Shown piece after piece: positions 54,936 through 62,605 of a stretch of DNA of 64,000 nt (position 1 is the first letter of the stretch; every line of letters starts with the position of its first letter). The notes beneath the pieces were generated by a model that was given only the letters and a program-made list of their open reading frames with translations, had not been told where the DNA came from and did no database searches. Both the position numbers and the translations under genes were made by a program. Location: contig NZ_JAHXZR010000006.1 of NCBI RefSeq assembly GCF_019740315.1, positions 212,422 through 276,421 on the forward strand, in the 5' to 3' direction. The DNA comes from Oceanobacter mangrovi. GTDB taxonomy: Bacteria; Pseudomonadota; Gammaproteobacteria; Pseudomonadales; Oceanobacteraceae.

Positions 54936-55006
54936 GACTAGTCGATCCAGAAATCATTGACAACCAGACAGCGCGCCTCTAATTTATGGATCAATCATTC
55001 CATAAA
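54936..55006 (+). promoter_or_regulatory. MFS promoter with two operator-like palindromes
   Basis: TTGACA (54957-54962), 17 bp and TAATTT (54980-54985) form a near-consensus promoter for the MFS gene. The palindrome TTTATGGA-N8-TCCATAAA (54983-55006) covers the -10 end and start point. GACTAGTC (54936-54943) lies 13 bp upstream of -35, with a related GACTGGTC at 54903-54910. Repression by the divergent TetR is the obvious reading. Confidence 0.7.
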
Positions 55007-55018
55007 TAAGGTATCTCT

Positions 55019-56215
55019 ATGCCCATTGCTTTGTATGCACTGGCCGCAGCTGCTTTCGCCATTGGCATGGCGGAGTTTGTTGTGGTCGGAATTTTGCCCG
55101 CTATCGCTACCGATATGGGGGTTGATATCCCCACCTCCGGTCAGCTTGTATCCCTTTATGCGCTGGGCGTTGCAGTGGCTGCTCCCCTGTTGACCGCTCT
55201 GACCGGCAAGCTCGACCGGCGCCTGCTGTCCGTCGGGTTGATGCTGTTGTTCATCCTCGCCAACCTGATTGCATGGGCGGCACCCAGCTACGCCCTGTTG
55301 CTGGTTGGCCGGGTTCTCGCTGGTGCGGTTCAGGGGGTGTTTTATTCCATGGCCACCGTGCTGGCGGCCAGCCTGGTCGCAAAGGAAAGGTCTGGTCAGG
55401 CAATTGCTATTGTCTTTACCGGTCTGACCGTAGCTCTGGTTGCTGGCGTCCCATTTGGCACCTTTTTGACTGAGCTATTTGACTGGCGTTCTGCCTTCCT
55501 TTTCATCAGCGCATTGGGGCTGGTATCCGCGCTTGCCCTGTGGTTCCTGCTGCCTGACAAGATTGAACGGCCAGAGCCCGCCGGGTTGATGAAACAGCTG
55601 AGCGTTATCGCGGTACCGCGTATGCTGCTGGTATTTGCCATTACCTGCGTCAGTTATGGCGGTGCCTTTATCGCCTACACCTATTTGTCTGAAATTCTGC
55701 AAACCGTTACCGGTTTCAGTCAGGCCAGCGTCAGTCTGGTGCTGGTTATCTATGGTGTGGCCGTCACGCTGGGCAATATCTATTGCGCCAAACTGGCAGA
55801 CCACAAAGGTGCCGTTAAAGCCCTGATTGCCATGATGATTGTGCTGACGGTCATTCTCTCGCTGATCAGTTCAGTCGCCGCCTCACCCTACCTGATGGTG
55901 CCTTTGATGATGGTCTGGGGCGCTATGGCATTTGGCAGCATTCCGGTGCTCCAGCTCTATGTCGTGCAACAGGCGGAAAAGCATGCGCCACAGTCGGTAG
56001 ATGCGTCGTCCAGTATGAATATTTCTGCTTTCAACGCCGGGATTGCCCTCGGCGCCTGGGCCGGAGGCCTGGTTGTGGCGGACTACGGCCTGCTCGCTAC
56101 CGGCGCAGCCGCAGCCCTGGTGGTTGGCTTCAGTGTGCTGTTGATCCTGATCAGCGGTTATCTAGACAAACGTCACCATGCATCCCTACTACAGCTCGGC
56201 AACGAAGCTGCCTGA
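55019..56215 (+). CDS. MFS drug:proton antiporter (DHA1, YdhP/AraJ-like)
   Basis: This 398-residue, 12-segment major facilitator has motif A-like TALTGKLDRRLLS after TM2 and VLAGAVQGVFYSMATVLAAS in TM4. The start MPIALYALAAAAFAIGMAEF with VVGILPAIATDMGV is typical for the AraJ/YdhP branch of sugar or drug exporters. AAGG precedes ATG. Thioredoxin follows after 35 bp in the same direction, so the pair may be induced together by the same electrophile or drug. Confidence 0.88.
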   Translation: MPIALYALAAAAFAIGMAEFVVVGILPAIATDMGVDIPTSGQLVSLYALGVAVAAPLLTALTGKLDRRLLSVGLMLLFILANLIAWAAPSYALLLVGRVLAGAVQGVFYSMATVLAASLVAKERSGQAIAIVFTGLTVALVAGVPFGTFLTELFDWRSAFLFISALGLVSALALWFLLPDKIERPEPAGLMKQLSVIAVPRMLLVFAITCVSYGGAFIAYTYLSEILQTVTGFSQASVSLVLVIYGVAVTLGNIYCAKLADHKGAVKALIAMMIVLTVILSLISSVAASPYLMVPLMMVWGAMAFGSIPVLQLYVVQQAEKHAPQSVDASSSMNISAFNAGIALGAWAGGLVVADYGLLATGAAAALVVGFSVLLILISGYLDKRHHASLLQLGNEAA

Positions 56216-56250
56216 ATACAAACAACACCCAACCAATACGAGAAGCAATC

Positions 56251-56571
56251 ATGACTGTTAAATCCATTACCGTTGAAGACTTCAATAAACTACTGGAGCA
56301 ACAATCCGGTGTGCAACTGCTGCGCTTCTGGGCACCCTGGTGTGCTCCTTGCCGAATGATGTCACCACTATACAAGGAGGCTGCAGCCGCTGTCGGCAAC
56401 AAGGCATTGTTCTGCGAAGTCAACGTCGATGAACAACCAGAACTGGCGGCTGCGCACAGCATCAGAAGCATTCCCGCCGTAGTGGTTTACAAGGATGGCG
56501 AGCCGGTAGAAAGCTTTGTTGGTATCAAAAATACCCAGGAACTGCAGCAACTCGTCGAGAATTATCTGTAA
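56251..56571 (+). CDS. thioredoxin
   Basis: This 106-residue single thioredoxin fold has the active site WAPWCAPCRMM, one residue off the usual WCGPC (Ala replaces Gly). The cis-Pro is in IRSIPAVVVYKDGEPV. It reduces disulfides with electrons from thioredoxin reductase. It is downstream of the MFS gene and upstream of the ArsR-rhodanese gene, suggesting a link to thiol or persulfide stress. Confidence 0.9.
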   Translation: MTVKSITVEDFNKLLEQQSGVQLLRFWAPWCAPCRMMSPLYKEAAAAVGNKALFCEVNVDEQPELAAAHSIRSIPAVVVYKDGEPVESFVGIKNTQELQQLVENYL

Positions 56572-56634
56572 TTCTGTAGAAGTCATTTGACGCGGCCTGT
56601 CAGCAACTTACGACCAAAGAACAAATTCTTAACA

Positions 56635-56690
56635 TTGAAAGTTTGCAGGCCGAGCCATAGAATCAACATTCAATTAAATAATTGAATGTT
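56635..56690 (+). promoter_or_regulatory. promoter and palindromic operator of the ArsR-rhodanese gene
   Basis: TTGAAA (56635-56640), 17 bp and TAGAAT (56658-56663) make a good promoter. Immediately downstream, over the expected start point, AACATTCAATTA and TAATTGAATGTT form perfect 12-bp arms with a 2-bp centre (56665-56690). ArsR-family repressors (BigR, SqrR, YgaV) bind AT-rich palindromes of this type at -10/+1, so autorepression is likely. Confidence 0.8.
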
Positions 56691-56696
56691 GATATC

Positions 56697-57353
56697 GTGA
56701 CTACCTCTGACTCTGAAATTGACAACCTTGCGGAGTGTGCTGCTGCCATTGCTCACCCGCACAGACTCACGCTGCTGGAAGCCCTGCGAGCAGGCCCGCT
56801 CAATGTCGAGCAGCTGGCCCGGCGGGCAGACTTATCGGTCGCCAATACGTCGCGACATCTGCAAATTTTACGGCGCTGTTATCTGGTTGAGTCATCACGC
56901 CAGGGCAAACAAGTCTTTTACCAGCTGATGGATATCGCCGAATACACCGCTTTGCTAACGGCATTGCGCTCAATACACGAACGTCGCAACAGCGCTATCC
57001 GCCAGCTGCGTGCCGATTATCTGAGCGCCCGGGAAAAGCTGGCACCTGTTAGTCAGGACGAACTCCTTGCCTTGATGCAAGAGAACAAGGTGCAGGTGAT
57101 TGATGTAAGGCCCGCCTCCGAGTACGCCAATGGCCATATCGACGGCGCGATTAACGTCCCGCTCGGTGAATTGGAACTGCGTTTGAGCGAGCTTCCGGCC
57201 GGGCAGGAAATTGTGGCTTATTGCCGCGGACCACACTGCATCCTTTCATTTGAAGCAGTGGCCAGCCTGCAGGCACTTGGCTTCAAAGCCAGACGCCTCA
57301 AGGAAGGCCCAGTGCAATGGGAGGCTTCGGGTCTGACACAAGCCAGGCAATAA
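56697..57353 (+). CDS. ArsR-family regulator fused to a rhodanese domain
   Basis: Residues 1-95 form an ArsR winged helix (LAECAAAIAHPHRLTLLEAL, RADLSVANTSRHLQILRRC). Residues 115-218 are a rhodanese domain (VIDVRPASEYANGHIDGAIN, then the active loop YCRGPHCIL with its catalytic cysteine). The combination fits a sensor of reactive sulfur species in which the rhodanese cysteine accepts sulfane sulfur. GTG 56697 is preferred over TTG 56682, because the TTG lies inside the operator and would leave almost no leader. A DUF2938 gene follows after 100 bp. Confidence 0.87.
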   Translation: MTTSDSEIDNLAECAAAIAHPHRLTLLEALRAGPLNVEQLARRADLSVANTSRHLQILRRCYLVESSRQGKQVFYQLMDIAEYTALLTALRSIHERRNSAIRQLRADYLSAREKLAPVSQDELLALMQENKVQVIDVRPASEYANGHIDGAINVPLGELELRLSELPAGQEIVAYCRGPHCILSFEAVASLQALGFKARRLKEGPVQWEASGLTQARQ

Positions 57354-57453
57354 ACGGATTTCATCAAGCTCCCTGCACTGTTTGGCAGCCATGTTCCATG
57401 CCAGACGAACACCCTAACCCGCTCATCAACTCCCCTTTCTGAAGGACTCAGCC

Positions 57454-57936
57454 ATGTCACAAACCCTGATGTACATTTTCGTCGTTGGTATCGGATCAAC
57501 CATCGCCCTGGACCTGTGGGCAACCTTTGCTGCCAGAATCGGCTGGTTGCCCGGCACACACTGGCCGAGTGTCGGGCGCTGGTTACTGGGTATTCCCAAA
57601 GGCAAGCTGGTTATCGACGGCACCGACAGTACGCCCCATTCGTTCATTGAAAGCGCCGCCGGTTGGGTATTCCATTATCTGGTAGGCATTGGCTACGCAA
57701 TCTCATTTCCATTGTTCTGGGGAATTGGATTCATCAGCGCTCCGACCATATTCCCCTTTTTCCTGATTGGCGTGGTCATCAGCAGCCTCGCCGGGCTAAT
57801 GATTTTGATGCCGGGGATGGGAGGAGGATTGTTTGCCCGCAAAACGCCAAGTCCTGCAGCTATCTGGATCTACGTGGTCGTCGCACACATCGTGTTTGCG
57901 GTCGCTGAATATGCGTTAGCCTTGCTGTTCAAATAA
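57454..57936 (+). CDS. DUF2938 membrane protein
   Basis: This 160-residue, four-segment membrane protein has family motifs MYIFVVGIGSTIALDLWATF and GMGGGLFARKTPSPAA. DUF2938 proteins often sit next to ArsR/TetR-type regulators or sulfur genes. Their activity is not known. AAGGACTCAGCC precedes ATG. It is probably a target of the ArsR-rhodanese regulator upstream. Confidence 0.87.
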   Translation: MSQTLMYIFVVGIGSTIALDLWATFAARIGWLPGTHWPSVGRWLLGIPKGKLVIDGTDSTPHSFIESAAGWVFHYLVGIGYAISFPLFWGIGFISAPTIFPFFLIGVVISSLAGLMILMPGMGGGLFARKTPSPAAIWIYVVVAHIVFAVAEYALALLFK

Positions 57937-58001
57937 CTGCCATTCGGGTCAGCAGCCTGTCATCCGCTGGAAAATAGTTTAATAATCCAGCAATTGCGCG
58001 C

Positions 58002-58031
58002 TTGACAGTCACCTGCTTTTGCCCCGACACT
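58002..58031 (+). promoter_or_regulatory. ilvA promoter
   Basis: TTGACA (58002-58007), an 18-bp spacer and GACACT (58026-58031) form a plausible sigma-70 promoter. It would start transcription near 58038, about 30 bases before the leader peptide. Confidence 0.6.
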
Positions 58032-58066
58032 AAAAAAACGTTCAACAGACTTCCGAGACGAATTCC

Positions 58067-58132
58067 ATGCACATCAGCAGCGTCGTTCGCCAGATTATGA
58101 TTATTCACACTATCAATCGATCGGTGGGATAG
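58067..58132 (+). CDS. ilvA leader peptide
   Basis: This 21-codon frame reads MHISSVVRQIMIIHTINRSV plus G and stop TAG. Isoleucine occurs at positions 3, 10, 12, 13 and 16, with Val-Val and Thr also present, exactly the amino acids expected for control of isoleucine synthesis. It ends 30 bases before a rho-independent terminator and 102 bases before the threonine dehydratase gene. The ribosome site is weak (GAG about 11 bases upstream), as in some attenuator leaders. No homolog search was possible. Confidence 0.65.
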   Translation: MHISSVVRQIMIIHTINRSVG

Positions 58133-58184
58133 TCTGTACCTGAACAGCAAGACTCAAAAAACCCGCCAACCGGCGGGTTTTTTT
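58109..58184 (+). promoter_or_regulatory. transcription attenuator of ilvA
   Basis: Three pairings are mutually exclusive. Stem 1:2 is ACTATC (58109-58114, over Thr-Ile codons) with GATAGT (58128-58133). Stem 2:3 is GGTGGG (58123-58128) with CCCGCC (58162-58167), allowing one G-U. Stem 3:4 is CCCGCC with GGCGGG (58172-58177), followed by seven T: the terminator. A ribosome stalled on the Ile codons would mask strand 1, favour 2:3 and allow read-through into ilvA. This is the classic attenuation logic. Confidence 0.65.
58155..58184 (+). terminator. attenuator terminator
   Basis: AAAAAACCCGCC, loop AACC, and GGCGGGTTTTTTT form a perfect stem with a T run. It is 50 bp before the ilvA start codon, so it acts in the leader rather than at a gene end. 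Confidence 0.9.
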
Positions 58185-58234
58185 ATGGCCGCTGCAAACG
58201 GGAACACCAGCAAATCCAGAAACAGGAAGACACC

Positions 58235-59314
58235 ATGACAGACACAGCCGCACTGCTAACCGAACCATCGACAACTGCCCTGCCCAGCCAGGTACTGCCA
58301 GAGCTGAAGGACATTATTAAAGCGGCGGCCCGCATGAAAGATGTGGTGCGTCGTACGCCGCTGCAGCTGAGTCAGTATCTGAGCCAGCGCTACAACGCCA
58401 ACATTCTGCTCAAGCGTGAAGACCTGCAGCCGGTACGTTCCTTCAAGTTGCGTGGTGCCTATAACCGTATCGTCCAGCTGACGGCGGCCGAACGGGCACG
58501 CGGTATTGTCTGCGCCAGCGCTGGCAACCACTCCCAGGGCGTGGCCTATTCCTGTCAGGCGTTAGGCATCAAGGGCACGGTATTTATGCCAGCCAACAGC
58601 CCGCAACTGAAGATCAACAAGGTGCGTCAGTTCGGCGGTAACAAGATCGATGTGGTGCTGGTTGGTAACACCTTCGACGAAGCCTGTCAGGCGGCAGTGG
58701 AATTCCAGCGCAACACCGGTGCCTGTTTTATCCATCCATTCGATGACGCTGAAGTCATCAGTGGCCAGGGCACCCTGGCACTGGAAATTCTGCAGGACGC
58801 CCCTGCCAGTGTTGATCTGGTATTAACCCCGGTCGGTGGTGGTGGTCTGGCTGCTGGCATCGGCACGGTATTCCAGGCCCGTTCACCCAAAACCCGGGTT
58901 ATTGGCGTTGAACCGGAACATGCCGCGGCCCTGCAAAATTCGCTGGCTCACGGTGCCAACCAGTCGCTGGCCAGCATCGACCCCTTCGTTGACGGTGCTT
59001 CTACCCTGCGAGTGGGAGAACTGGGTTACGTCATTTGCTCACGCACACTGGATAGTGTGGTGGCCGTGCCAGACCGGCTGACCTGCCAGGCCCTGATCGA
59101 CCTGTATCAGGAACAGGCGATTGTGGCTGAGCTATCCGGCTCTCTCGGCATTGCTGCACTGGAACTGCTGAAAGAGGAAATCGAAGGCAAAACCGTGGTG
59201 TGTATTCTGAGCGGTGGTAACAACGATTTCTCGCGCTTTGGCGAGATATTACAGCGCGCTAATACCAGTACCAGTACCACCAATACAGACTACCCGGAAG
59301 AGTCAGCAGCTTGA
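58235..59314 (+). CDS. ilvA: threonine ammonia-lyase without regulatory domain
   Basis: This PLP enzyme deaminates threonine to 2-oxobutanoate, the first step of isoleucine synthesis. The PLP lysine is K71 in SFKLRGAYN, and the phosphate-binding glycine loop is PVGGGGLAAG. SGGNNDFSRFGEI ends the catalytic domain. At 359 residues it lacks the C-terminal ACT-like domains of biosynthetic IlvA (514 residues), so isoleucine feedback on the enzyme is missing. The Ile-rich leader and attenuator upstream suggest that control is at transcription. Catabolic TdcB-like function is the alternative. Confidence 0.85.
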   Translation: MTDTAALLTEPSTTALPSQVLPELKDIIKAAARMKDVVRRTPLQLSQYLSQRYNANILLKREDLQPVRSFKLRGAYNRIVQLTAAERARGIVCASAGNHSQGVAYSCQALGIKGTVFMPANSPQLKINKVRQFGGNKIDVVLVGNTFDEACQAAVEFQRNTGACFIHPFDDAEVISGQGTLALEILQDAPASVDLVLTPVGGGGLAAGIGTVFQARSPKTRVIGVEPEHAAALQNSLAHGANQSLASIDPFVDGASTLRVGELGYVICSRTLDSVVAVPDRLTCQALIDLYQEQAIVAELSGSLGIAALELLKEEIEGKTVVCILSGGNNDFSRFGEILQRANTSTSTTNTDYPEESAA

Positions 59315-59345
59315 GCCTGTGATAGCAGCGGCATTTGTAGAGACA

Positions 59346-59363
59346 GTCCAGGCATGCCTGGAC
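59346..59363. repeat. perfect palindrome beyond ilvA
   Basis: GTCCAGGCATGCCTGGAC is an 18-bp perfect palindrome, set between GTAG and CTAC, like other REP-type elements here. It lies between the convergent ilvA and SRPBCC genes and may act as a stop for both. Confidence 0.75.
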
Positions 59364-59414
59364 CCTACACAGCCGCGCCGATGTTGCACTGCGGTCAACC
59401 TTGCCAAACCTCGA

Positions 59415-59897
59415 TCAATACATGCCTTGCAGCTGCTGTAATCCAGCCTGATAGATACCACTGATCAGCTGTTCCGCTTCTTCAGTGGTTGCTCCTTTGG
59501 GCATAAAGGTTGAACTCCACACCACTTCCGACTGGTTGTCGCCTTTGGCGATCACCCGCAAGGTACCTTCATAGCTGCTGACAGGCAGCGGGCTGTGCAG
59601 AATCCGGTAACTGTAAATCATCCCGGCATCGTCCATGGAACCCAACTGCTCAACGATTTCACCACCGTCAGCCAGAGTCAGATACCGAACGTCGCTGACT
59701 TGCTTGCTGATGGTGATAGCCTGATTCCATTTTTCCAGGTCGTTAAAATCACCGACCAGCTGCCATACCTGCGCCGCTGGAGCGTCAACCATAACGCTTT
59801 GCGTCACAGTGGCCGGACCGTTGTAATCCGGTTTGCTGGCGCACGACGCCAGTACCACAGAGCCAGCCAATACCATCCAGCCAGTTGTTTTGTTCAT
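59415..59897 (-). CDS. SRPBCC-fold lipoprotein
   Basis: This 160-residue protein has a lipobox (VVLASCASK). The remainder is a START/SRPBCC ligand-binding fold of the polyketide-cyclase-like type (TVTQSVMVDAPAAQVWQLVG at the start, then DFNDLEKWNQAI). A membrane-anchored SRPBCC is unusual, since most are soluble and cytosolic. It may bind a hydrophobic ligand in the periplasm. It is monocistronic. Confidence 0.83.
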   Translation of the reverse strand: MNKTTGWMVLAGSVVLASCASKPDYNGPATVTQSVMVDAPAAQVWQLVGDFNDLEKWNQAITISKQVSDVRYLTLADGGEIVEQLGSMDDAGMIYSYRILHSPLPVSSYEGTLRVIAKGDNQSEVVWSSTFMPKGATTEEAEQLISGIYQAGLQQLQGMY

Positions 59898-60149
59898 TGC
59901 GGGCCATCCTTTTATTGTTATAGAAAAGGTTACTGCCGAGCTAACTCATCAACATCGTTAATGAATTAACAGACCCGCCCTAGCATGCGCAGCCCAAGCC
60001 TCAAGCCATATGCTGCTTTTTGACGAAATTACAGGGCCGAATGGAGCAGTACTTGCCACCGCAGGTAGTATCGCAAATGAACTTTACTGACTGGATCATC
60101 TGAACCGGATATAGCGGTCTGCATGGAGCATTACCATCCAGATCGACTA

Positions 60150-60230
60150 GTATTCCTCGAACGTTGAATCATCACCGATAAAATACAAGAAATTAGCAAA
60201 TTAATGTGTCTGGTTTTGTTGACCACTACA
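60150..60230 (+). mobile_element. remnant of the right end of an IS3-type element (+ orientation)
   Basis: TCGAACGTTGAATCATCACC and the following bases translate as SNVESSPIKYKKLAN and stop, the C-terminus of an IS3-family OrfB (compare NGDLSPVEYEKLAN at 62445-62530). The terminal repeat then runs to GTTGACCACTACA at 60230. The base after it resumes Rhs coding on the minus strand, so the IS entered an Rhs gene. The rest of the element is missing: only this end survives and the upstream 60000-60150 is not recognisable. Confidence 0.75.
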
Positions 60231-61250
60231 GCAGGATTCGTATTGGTATTGGTCGGTGATGTTGCCGTTCTGGTCAGACAGTGCGCGGGTAGTCCCCAGG
60301 CCGTCGTAGAGGTAGAAGCGGAAGTCGTCGACTTTTTGCTGGCTGACCAGGTCAAGGCCGTAGACGTAGTGTTTGTACGGCTCGTCATCCACCAGTTCGA
60401 GTACCACCTGGGCGTAGTCGCGGTTGGCGTCGACCACAAAGTCGATGCTTTGGGTCGGGTCGGATTTACCGCTGCGGATACCATCCGGGTTGTATTGATA
60501 GTCGGTGGGGATGCCGACAGCGGTCATGCTGATCAGCTGGTTACGCTGGTTGTAACCGTAAGTGGTGATCTGGCCATCGTCGTTCTGGCTCAGGGTGTTG
60601 CCATTCGGGTCGTAGCTGTACGACACGGTGCCGTGGCTGGTTATACGGTCGTTGTCGTCGTACTGGAAAGCGGTGGAGACGCCGTCGATGACGCTGTCGG
60701 TGCGATTGCCGACCGGGTCGTATTGATAGGCTGCAGAGTAATTGCCGTTCGCAGGATCAACAATGCTTTCTGACGTCAGACGATAGAGTTCGTCGTAGTC
60801 GTAATAGCTCTCGCGGCCGCTGCTTTCCAGAATGGCGGTACGGCGACCGGTGTTATCCAGCTCGTAGTCGAGTTTGGCGATAACGCTGGCATCCGCTGAC
60901 AGCGTGGTCAGGGTTTGCAGGCGGTTGAGGCTATCGTATTGGTAGTTTTGTGATACCCCATTTGGATAGACAACGGTCTCCAGCGAGCCAAACTTGTTGT
61001 ATTCATAACGGGTGGTCTGGCTCTGGTTGTCGATCAGGGTTTGCAGGCGGTTCAGTGCATCGTAGCTGTAGCTGACCGTTGGGGTCTCACCGGCGGCGAT
61101 CACTCGGCGTTCGAGGATGTTACCGGCCAGGTTATAGCCGTATTCGATGCGGCTGCCGTTGGGCTGGTCTTCGCCGATCAGTCGATCCATGTCATCGAAC
61201 TGGTAGCTCCAGCTGCGGCTGCAACCGCTCAAGAAAATGGCACATTGTTA
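60231..61250 (-). pseudogene. orphan Rhs core fragment
   Basis: About 330 residues of Rhs/YD-repeat protein (YDALNRLQTLIDNQSQTTRY, YDPVGNRTDSVIDGV, YGYNQRNQLISMTAVG). It has no N-terminal part: the frame opens at the non-homologous junction near 61250. It has no C-terminal tip: it stops in the IS end at 60230, after GNITDQYQYE. The last 31 bases before the IS (60235-60265) are identical to the sequence at the right window edge, showing that both come from the same Rhs core. It is a displaced piece, not a functional gene. Confidence 0.85.
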
Positions 61251-61365
61251 AAGAGCTAATGGATTGTAAAAATTGACTGACACAGAACTATGAACACCCT
61301 CATGTCCGATTTATCCGCACGATTTGTCCGCAGGACGACAGAGGTTAACCCATCCACATATGTCC

Positions 61366-62277
61366 CTATTTGCCCTCTAATTCTACTTTAAAATCTCCAT
61401 ATTCATCCCTTAATCTACTCTTCAATTCATTCAAATTGAGATTATAATGCCGTTTTTGATCCATCCGAATAGACTTCAATCTCGGCAGAGTTGATAAAAT
61501 CTTCACATCACCGCTTAGAATCGACATTTCCAATGCCATAAAAACCTCCAAACCTGGCAATAAATTCAAAAAAGACAAATCACTGATATTTTTTTGGCGA
61601 AGAAGCCCTAACTCCTTAAGATTATTCAAACCCGAGATATCACAAGCATCCAGTTTATTACAACTACCAACATGAAAACACCACAAATGCTGCAATTTTT
61701 TAAGATCGGATACATCTTCAAGACTCCTCAAGTCATTCAACCTTAAAGCCCTCAATTCACTCAACTCTCCAATACCAGACAAGCTTCTAATCCTTCCCCT
61801 TATTATCTCCAAGGACTCGAGAGATTCAAGCCCCCTAAATCTCGATAAATCAAAGTCATTTACGCCATAAATTTTCAATTCTTCCAGGCAACTATGAGAA
61901 AAAACAGAATCTGAATTTTTTTTATCCCAGTGATATTCAAGAGACGTTAAACCAGTCAAACAATGAAAATCCATTTTTTCTTTAACCACTCCAGAAATGC
62001 TTAATCTATTTAATACTGATAGCTTTTCGACCCCTTTCCAATCCACATTATCCGACTGAATTCGAAGCCGTTTCAATGGAGGATCCAATTCGGATAAAAA
62101 TGATAAGTCGTGCCAACTACCCTTCCAAATAGAAAGACTTATGCACTTACTCTTCTTTATTGCTCTTATCATCTCATCAGATAGACCAACCGTACAAGAA
62201 CCATGCTGATCATCAGGATAGAAGTTAAAATTTTCAACATTTTCAAAACTCACAAAAACCTCACGGACAAAGATCAA
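61366..62277 (-). CDS. leucine-rich-repeat protein, candidate immunity protein
   Basis: This 303-residue protein has irregular leucine-rich repeats over most of its length (LKRLRIQSDNVDWKGVEKL, SVLNRLSISG, LTSLEYHW, LESLEIIRGRIRSLSGIGEL, LRALRLNDLRSLEDVSDLKK). It is AT-rich, unlike the surrounding core. Its start overlaps the end of the short toxin-tail fragment at 62261-62443 by 17 bp, the usual toxin-immunity overlap. LRR-type immunity proteins occur at Rhs and contact-inhibition loci. Role inferred from context only. Confidence 0.65.
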   Translation of the reverse strand: MIFVREVFVSFENVENFNFYPDDQHGSCTVGLSDEMIRAIKKSKCISLSIWKGSWHDLSFLSELDPPLKRLRIQSDNVDWKGVEKLSVLNRLSISGVVKEKMDFHCLTGLTSLEYHWDKKNSDSVFSHSCLEELKIYGVNDFDLSRFRGLESLESLEIIRGRIRSLSGIGELSELRALRLNDLRSLEDVSDLKKLQHLWCFHVGSCNKLDACDISGLNNLKELGLLRQKNISDLSFLNLLPGLEVFMALEMSILSGDVKILSTLPRLKSIRMDQKRHYNLNLNELKSRLRDEYGDFKVELEGK

Positions 62278-62443
62278 TTGTATTATTTAATATTTTCCGT
62301 ATTCTCTTACTATTCACAGATTTTGGTTTTTTGGCTACCGAACTGGTTTTGTTCGAGGATTCAATACCCAACTCATCGTTAACATAGTCTATAAACTCTT
62401 GTTCTAAAGCTCGCAATACATTATCAATGGGCTTTCTTTTCAT
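62261..62443 (-). pseudogene. orphan Rhs toxin tail
   Basis: The last 60 residues of an otherwise missing protein: MKRKPIDNVLRALEQEFIDY then VNDELGIESSNKTSSVAKKP, ending in IRKILNNTIDLCP. It is polar and lysine-rich, and directly follows the LRR gene's start. The frame is closed upstream by a stop inside the IS end at 62445, so it is the C-terminal end of a gene cut by the IS. I do not recognise the toxin class. Confidence 0.45.
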
Positions 62444-62444
62444 C

Positions 62445-62530
62445 TGTTCTGGTCAACAAAACCGGACACATTAATTTGCTAATTTCTCGTACTCCACCGG
62501 TGATAAATCACCGTTCGAAGAGTGCCTTTC
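62445..62530 (-). mobile_element. remnant of the right end of an IS3-type element (- orientation)
   Basis: The terminal repeat reads TGTTCTGGTCAACAAAACC from 62445 and is followed by the reverse of HSSNGDLSPVEYEKLAN and stop. This is the same transposase C-terminus as at 60150-60230, in the opposite orientation and less decayed. Its tip differs at two bases from the other copy (TGTTCTGG against TGTAGTGG). A stem-loop with 11-bp arms (62525-62535 and 62554-62564, CCTTTCTAACA/TGTTAGAAAGG) adjoins its inner side. Confidence 0.75.
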
Positions 62531-62564
62531 TAACACGCATCACAAGCGATACATGTTAGAAAGG
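62525..62564. terminator. stem-loop after the immunity gene
   Basis: CCTTTCTAACA and TGTTAGAAAGG are perfect 11-bp arms with an 18-base loop, 42 bp beyond the stop of the gene at 62606-63211. It may end that transcript or be a scar of the IS junction. Confidence 0.5.
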
Positions 62565-62605
62565 ATGAACCTTCACAGCTAAACCATATCGTTAGAACAA
62601 GCTGG

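Noticed and set aside
58067..58132. Dismissing the short frame before ilvA as random
   Set aside because: Rejected the dismissal: Ile-rich content, three overlapping pairings and the terminator in the leader together make chance unlikely, though each alone is weak.
61233..61365. RNA gene remnant (TTGTTAAAGAGC-like sequence)
   Set aside because: A short common string only; no tRNA or rRNA structure around it.
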